Source: Candidatus Limimorpha equi (lineage in GTDB: Bacteria; Bacteroidota; Bacteroidia; Bacteroidales; F082). Taken from it: 8,224 bases of DNA. The notes beneath the pieces are model-generated. The model was not told the DNA's origin. It did not search any database and saw only the letters and a program-made list of their open reading frames with translations. Made by a program: the position numbers and the translations under genes. The first letter of the stretch is position 1. Each line of letters starts with the position of its first letter. The stretch lies in the NCBI GenBank assembly GCA_018065885.1, contig JAGHSL010000225.1:1-8224 (forward strand), written 5' to 3'. Positions 4,169 through 8,224 of this stretch are shown here, one piece after another.

Positions 4169-5404
4169 TCCTATCTCTTTCGGATAGCAGATAAAATGTT
4201 TCACAACAGGTTGCGAAAGCACCGAAATGTTCAGCTGGTCGGAGGCCTCGCTGATGTCTTTTAACGTACCATCCTTATACAGAATGTTGATGGCAGATTT
4301 TTTCGGATGATAGGCGTGATTCGATGAAATGCCTTGCAGCAGCATGAAATCGGCATCTTCCAAACTCCAGCCGTACAGTTTCGCAATCTTGCGACGCTTC
4401 TCATCGACATAGTTTTCATCGAATGGCGTTTCCTGCATTTCGATTTTGAACAAGTGCCTGTGGATGAGTCTGTTGCTTAATTCTGAAAGAACGGTGTCTT
4501 TGTCGTGACACCACATTTTCACGGCTGCCATCACATCGAAATCATCCAATTGGCAGAATTGGTCGAGTGCAAAATCCTTGTCCTCGAAATCGTTGAATTT
4601 GCATTGGCTTTTCAGGAAAAACGACAAGGCAGGGGTGGCGGGCAAATCGCGTTCCTTGCTGAGCATTTTTGCACGTTTTAGAATCTTCATCAAAGTATAT
4701 TCCGCACTCAGTACGGCCTTGTGCATGTAGACTTGCCAATACATGATACGGCGCGAGACAATGAAACTCTCTACGGAATAGATGCCTTTGGCTTCGATGG
4801 CCAGCTCGTTGCCGACCACTTCAAGCATCTCCAGCAATCGTTCCGCATTGATGCTACCTTCGGCAACGCCGGTGAAAAAGCTATCGCGCTTCAGGTAATC
4901 CATCCTGTCGACATCCAACTGGCTGGAAATAAGTCTGCTGAGAAACTTTTTTTCATAATTGTCGGTGAAAATGTCAATGGCTAAATCGAGTTTTCCGTCA
5001 TGCAACTTGTTGAGTTTTTTCATAATTTCCAACGAAATCTCTTCATGCGTGATGCCTTGCACGATGCTGTTTTCCAGTGTGTGAGAAAAAGGTCCGTGCC
5101 CACAATCGTGCAGCAAAATGGCAAGTGAGGCGGCTTCCGATTCCTTGTCGGAGATGTCGTAGCCTTTGGCACGCAGAATCTGAATGGCACGCCTCATCAG
5201 GTGCATGGCTCCAAGGCTGTGAGCAAATCGTGTGTGGTTGGCACTCGGGTAGACCATGTTGGTCATGCTGACTTGCTTGATGCGCCTCAGACGTTGAAAA
5301 TAAGGGTGTTCGATGATGTCGAAATGCAGTTCGTCTGGAATGCTGATGAAACCATGAACCGGATCGTTGAAGATTTTCTTTTTGTTGGATGTCTGTTCAA
5401 CCAT
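4166..5404 (-). CDS. HD-domain phosphohydrolase (YwfO/SAMHD1-like, probable dNTP triphosphohydrolase)
   Basis: This is a 412-residue cytoplasmic protein of the HD superfamily group COG1078. It opens with FNDPVHGFISIP (12-23), followed by FQRLRRIKQ (36-44), both strong signatures of the family. The metal-binding residues are H62 in RFAHSLG, H99-D100 in LLHDCGHGPFSH, and D164 in SSQLDVDRMDYLKRD (160-174). This is the same order as the His, His-Asp and Asp ligands of SAMHD1. Characterised relatives cleave dNTPs to deoxynucleoside plus triphosphate, adjusting nucleotide pools, so that activity is inferred here. The C-terminal half is helical and divergent. The gene starts 40 bp after the patatin gene stop on the same strand and has no clear promoter in the gap, so the two are probably co-transcribed. 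A role unrelated to lipid metabolism is likely, and the pairing may be positional only. Confidence 0.88.
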   Translation of the reverse strand: MVEQTSNKKKIFNDPVHGFISIPDELHFDIIEHPYFQRLRRIKQVSMTNMVYPSANHTRFAHSLGAMHLMRRAIQILRAKGYDISDKESEAASLAILLHDCGHGPFSHTLENSIVQGITHEEISLEIMKKLNKLHDGKLDLAIDIFTDNYEKKFLSRLISSQLDVDRMDYLKRDSFFTGVAEGSINAERLLEMLEVVGNELAIEAKGIYSVESFIVSRRIMYWQVYMHKAVLSAEYTLMKILKRAKMLSKERDLPATPALSFFLKSQCKFNDFEDKDFALDQFCQLDDFDVMAAVKMWCHDKDTVLSELSNRLIHRHLFKIEMQETPFDENYVDEKRRKIAKLYGWSLEDADFMLLQGISSNHAYHPKKSAINILYKDGTLKDISEASDQLNISVLSQPVVKHFICYPKEIG

Positions 5405-5444
5405 TACAAATTCAAAATGTTACATTAGTAAGGGGGGCGTCATT

Positions 5445-7736
5445 TTAGAACTTATAGCCTAAGCTGAAATAAGCCGAAAACTTGTGGGTCAAATCGCTCC
5501 ATTGTCCTTCGAGTGAGATTGGACCGATGTGGCTGTCGAGTGTGTATTTGAGTCCAAAACCCCAGTTGTCGAATGACTCGCCATTGGTGAAAAATTTCTC
5601 GATTTTGTCGGAATGGCGCAGATAGTTGCAGATTCCCGAAGCATAATGTCTCTTGAAAAGTCTGACTCTGACATCGAATCTGGCAATAGCGGTGAAGTTG
5701 TTTGTCATGTTTGTGTAAAGCGAGCCAACAAAAGGCAATTGCTGGTTGAGGTAGCGTCCTGCAAAACTGCCTCCAACGAAATTTCTGTTGATCAGCTGAT
5801 TGTTGGTGCCAATGATGTCACTGATATAGATTTGAGGAATCAGGGTGATGCGCCAGTCGTTTGGCGTAAAGTAGGATTCCCAAGAGAACTGAACACTTCC
5901 GAAACGTTCTTGCTTGTCTCTACCGAAGTTCATGCTGGCGTCTAAAGTTGCTTTTGAGCCGTGCATGGCAAAGAAGGCATTGTCCATGTTGTCAAACTGT
6001 GCTCTGAGGAAAGGCCCGAAATTGAAGTCATCGGTTGCTTCATTATTGATAAACGGAAACTTGATATGTGGCAGAATGGTGCAGCGGACACCAAGGGCGC
6101 CGTTAAAACTAAACAAGTGAAATTCAGAAATGTATATGCAGAATCTGTTGCTGCGGAAATTGATGTTTTCCAAATCATCCTCGTTGACATAAGTCTTGAA
6201 ATCAGCGGAATAGAATTCGTAAGAAGCACTGATTTTGTTTGTGCCTCTATTCGCCCATGTGAAAGTCGTGTTGATGTAAGGATTGTAGCCGAGTTTTGTG
6301 GTAAAATCCAGCTTTGCTCCGGTGAGACGGTTATGGTTGAGGCTGATGTTGAGCAATACGGAAGCACTTTCTTCTGTGTCGTATCTGAATCCGAAACCTA
6401 TCGAATGAGGTTCTGATTTTCTGAGTCTCAGATTAATGTCAAAAGCCTCAAGGGTGTCGTTAGCGTTCTCATTTTCAACTTGTTTGATTTTGTATGTGAC
6501 TTCAGAATAAGATCCAGTCCCTTTGTATGTTTCAATGGCTTTTTCAATGTCTTCGCCTTTGATGATTGTCCCTTCCTTGAGCTTGCCTTTCCTGCAAAGC
6601 CAGTTGCCTTCTTGTTTGCCGATGTTATCGCTGAAATTGACGGAATTGATGATGATATATTCGTCAGCTATCGATCTGGCTTTCGGCGCTTTGTGTGTTT
6701 GTGCGATAGGACCGTATGCGTCGATTTGTTCTTTCAGGGCAAGAAGTACATCCTTATATTGTCTTGCAGCCTGATAACCTCTTTGAATTAGGGTGTCGAT
6801 GGATTCCTTTTCAAAGCTAAGTGTGTTGTAACCTTTGATGTTAGGGTGAATGTAGATGTCGCACAGTTTGCGGTTCTTTTCGGCTTTCTCTTCACCAGCG
6901 ATATTGACGAGCTGGAGGGCAAGTTGCGGCAGCGATTTCAGTTGGTCGTCGCCAACTACGACTTCGTCGTTTACTTCAATGCCGATTAAGATGTCGGCTC
7001 CCATTTCCTTGCAGACATCGACGGGAATATTGTTCACCAATCCGCCGTCGACAAGGTGCATTCCGTTGATTCTGACAGGTTCAAACACACCTGGAATGGC
7101 CATGCTGGCCCGCATGGCGATTGGCATACTGCCGCTTCTCAGCACGACTTCCTTGCCGTCTCTGATGTTGGTGGCAACGCAGGCAAATGGAATTGGCAAG
7201 TCGTTGAAACTCACGGAGTCCTGATAGCCGACACAAAGTCCGTTGAACAGGTTGGTGAGCTTTGAACCATCTATGAATGAACTTGGAAGCGACGACAGGA
7301 AATCGTGACGGTCAATGCCTGTGAAAATGTGATCCGATTCGCCGTCTTTGAAGTTGAATGGAATGGTCAGCAAATAAGTGCTTTTGCGGATTCGGTCGTC
7401 CGACGACATCTTGTCGCGGCTGATGTTGTTGCTCATGTATATGCTCCAGTCGAGATTGGAAATGAGTGTGTCGAGTTCGTTGGCCGAATAGCCCAATGAA
7501 TACATGCCGCCGATGATGGAACCCATACTGGTGCCCGTAACGTAATCGATAGGCAAACCGATTTCTTCGAAATATTTCAAGACACCGATGTGCGCTGAAC
7601 CTTTTGCTCCACCTCCACTAAGTACCAGTCCGATTTTTGGACGTTCGGCTTGCTTTTTCGGATTTGGTTTGGTTTGCGATTGTGCTGAAATTGACAGCAA
7701 AATGCAGATTGACAGAATAATGTGCTTTAATTTCAT
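5445..7736 (-). CDS. Patatin-like phospholipase with POTRA and outer-membrane beta-barrel (type Vd-like)
   Basis: This is a 763-residue outer-membrane protein. Residues 1-20 are a signal peptide with probable cleavage near AQS-QT. The patatin domain (about 34-250, with a helical extension to about 340) has the oxyanion-hole loop GGGAKG (41-46), the nucleophile elbow GTSMG with Ser70, and the DGG motif with Asp230. The Ser-Asp dyad is intact, so lipase or phospholipase activity is expected. Residues about 358-435 resemble a POTRA module (the EGTIIKGEDIEKAIETYKGT stretch). From about 441 the sequence shows alternating barrel strands of Omp85 type, ending in Phe as BAM substrates do. This order matches type Vd proteins such as PlpD and FplA. 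Whether the patatin domain faces the periplasm or the surface cannot be told. The gene is preceded by its own TAnnTTTG element, diverges from porX, and is followed by the HD-domain gene. Confidence 0.93.
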   Translation of the reverse strand: MKLKHIILSICILLSISAQSQTKPNPKKQAERPKIGLVLSGGGAKGSAHIGVLKYFEEIGLPIDYVTGTSMGSIIGGMYSLGYSANELDTLISNLDWSIYMSNNISRDKMSSDDRIRKSTYLLTIPFNFKDGESDHIFTGIDRHDFLSSLPSSFIDGSKLTNLFNGLCVGYQDSVSFNDLPIPFACVATNIRDGKEVVLRSGSMPIAMRASMAIPGVFEPVRINGMHLVDGGLVNNIPVDVCKEMGADILIGIEVNDEVVVGDDQLKSLPQLALQLVNIAGEEKAEKNRKLCDIYIHPNIKGYNTLSFEKESIDTLIQRGYQAARQYKDVLLALKEQIDAYGPIAQTHKAPKARSIADEYIIINSVNFSDNIGKQEGNWLCRKGKLKEGTIIKGEDIEKAIETYKGTGSYSEVTYKIKQVENENANDTLEAFDINLRLRKSEPHSIGFGFRYDTEESASVLLNISLNHNRLTGAKLDFTTKLGYNPYINTTFTWANRGTNKISASYEFYSADFKTYVNEDDLENINFRSNRFCIYISEFHLFSFNGALGVRCTILPHIKFPFINNEATDDFNFGPFLRAQFDNMDNAFFAMHGSKATLDASMNFGRDKQERFGSVQFSWESYFTPNDWRITLIPQIYISDIIGTNNQLINRNFVGGSFAGRYLNQQLPFVGSLYTNMTNNFTAIARFDVRVRLFKRHYASGICNYLRHSDKIEKFFTNGESFDNWGFGLKYTLDSHIGPISLEGQWSDLTHKFSAYFSLGYKF

Positions 7737-7756
7737 TGGTATAAATGTTTATTTTG

Positions 7757-7764
7757 CAAAAGTA
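7757..7764 (-). promoter_or_regulatory. -7 promoter element of the patatin gene
   Basis: Minus-strand TACTTTTG (7764-7757) matches TAnnTTTG. It would place the transcription start near 7750, about 15 bases before the ATG at 7736. No good TTG is found at the -33 spacing, so only the -7 element is claimed. Confidence 0.55.
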
Positions 7765-7799
7765 CTGTTTTTTTCAAATGAAAAATAGAAGCGAAATAG

Positions 7800-7807
7800 T
7801 ATTTTTG
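7800..7807 (+). promoter_or_regulatory. Candidate -7 element for porX
   Basis: TATTTTTG on the plus strand matches TAnnTTTG and would give a leader of about 120 bases before the ATG at 7935. No clear -33 TTG accompanies it. A nearer candidate, TTTG (7880-7883) with ATGCTTTG (7905-7912) 21 bases downstream, has a poor -7 match. I cannot decide between them. Confidence 0.35.
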
Positions 7808-7934
7808 CAAATTGTTGAAAAATAGGACAAAAAGAGGCTGCCGTCAAAAATCTTGAGGTTTTTCATACCAGAATGCTTCTTTGTGCGTTATAGGATAAAT
7901 TACAATGCTTTGCATGGTTGAAAATATATGAAAT

Positions 7935-8224
7935 ATGGAAAAAACGACGATTCTTTGGGCTGACGATGAAATTGAACTTCTGAAGCCTCATATCATGTTC
8001 TTGGAACAGAAAGGTTATGAAGTGGTTACGACCAACAATGGCTCCGATGCCATCGATTTGGTGCGTGAACAGCATTTTGATATTGTTTTTCTCGATGAGC
8101 AGATGCCTGGCATTTCGGGCATTGAAGCTTTGGAGGTCATCAAGCGCGACTATCCGAATCTTCCCGTCGTGATGATTACGAAGAGCGAGGAAGAACGCAT
8201 TATGGAAGATGCAATCGGTTCAAA
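7935..8224 (+). CDS. porX: PorX-type response regulator, receiver domain (3' end outside window)
   Basis: Ninety-six residues are present, starting MEKTTILWADDEIELLKPHI and forming a CheY-like receiver. Acidic residues D10 and D11 and the phosphoacceptor D54 in VFLDEQMPGISG (51-62) are intact, and T82 in MITKSEEE (80-87) is the switch Thr. The ILW-DDEI-LLKPHI opening and the MITKSEEE-IM-AIGS segment closely match PorX, whose missing C-terminal part is a PglZ/alkaline-phosphatase-like domain. PorX is the response regulator partnered with the histidine kinase PorY; it works with SigP to control type IX secretion genes and can cleave oligonucleotide or phosphodiester substrates. In organisms without T9SS its orthologue has broader roles. 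The gene is divergent from the patatin gene with a 198-bp shared upstream region. The identification rests on the receiver alone, since the PglZ domain lies outside the window. Confidence 0.82.
   Translation, partial: MEKTTILWADDEIELLKPHIMFLEQKGYEVVTTNNGSDAIDLVREQHFDIVFLDEQMPGISGIEALEVIKRDYPNLPVVMITKSEEERIMEDAIGS

Noticed and set aside
5613..6416. Several plus-strand frames of 68-151 codons opposite the patatin gene
   Set aside because: They are antisense shadows of the barrel-coding region. The minus-strand frame has an uninterrupted 763-residue product with all domains.
7830..7866. Insertion-sequence end suggested by the GAGGCTGCC stretch before porX
   Set aside because: It resembles some Bacteroidetes IS ends, but there is no matching inverted partner, transposase or duplication in the window.
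7863..8075. Minus-strand 70-codon frame
   Set aside because: It is a shadow of the start of porX, whose receiver motifs are unmistakable on the plus strand.

Overview
The window looks like Bacteroidota (Bacteroidales-type) chromosome. The last gene is the start of a PorX-type response regulator, found in bacteria with the type IX secretion system. Several genes are preceded by the Bacteroidetes -7 element TAnnTTTG with no clear Shine-Dalgarno sequence. The lipoprotein, the patatin-barrel fusion and the hotdog protein are also typical of the phylum.

Positions 1-1710 form the accessory end. A truncated archaeal-type AAA ATPase (minus strand) runs off the left edge. Behind its promoter are two palindromes of one family. 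A strong intrinsic terminator, a small single-pass membrane protein of unknown function and a broken upstream gene follow, all reading leftward. A third copy of the palindrome lies at 1673-1706. All three copies have 11-bp core arms separated by exactly 12 nt, and one copy carries a matched change in both arms. This palindrome/ATPase arrangement is the best candidate for something undescribed.

Positions 1710-1937 hold no gene. They contain nested inverted repeats, a probable promoter and a small GNRA-loop hairpin in the leader of the next gene.

Positions 1938-4095 carry three plus-strand genes: a PhnP-like metallo-beta-lactamase-fold hydrolase, a hotdog acyl-CoA thioesterase, and an FGE-sulfatase-domain lipoprotein that lacks the catalytic cysteines of formylglycine-generating enzymes. 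The short gaps allow co-transcription, but the three functions do not make an obvious pathway. A convergent gap with a period-7 degenerate repeat follows.

Positions 4166-7736 are a minus-strand pair, transcribed patatin first: a patatin-POTRA-barrel outer-membrane protein (type Vd-like), then an HD-domain phosphohydrolase. The 5' part of porX is divergent from it and is cut by the right edge. The surface lipoprotein, the outer-membrane patatin and PorX all concern the cell envelope, but no functional link between them is shown by the sequence.
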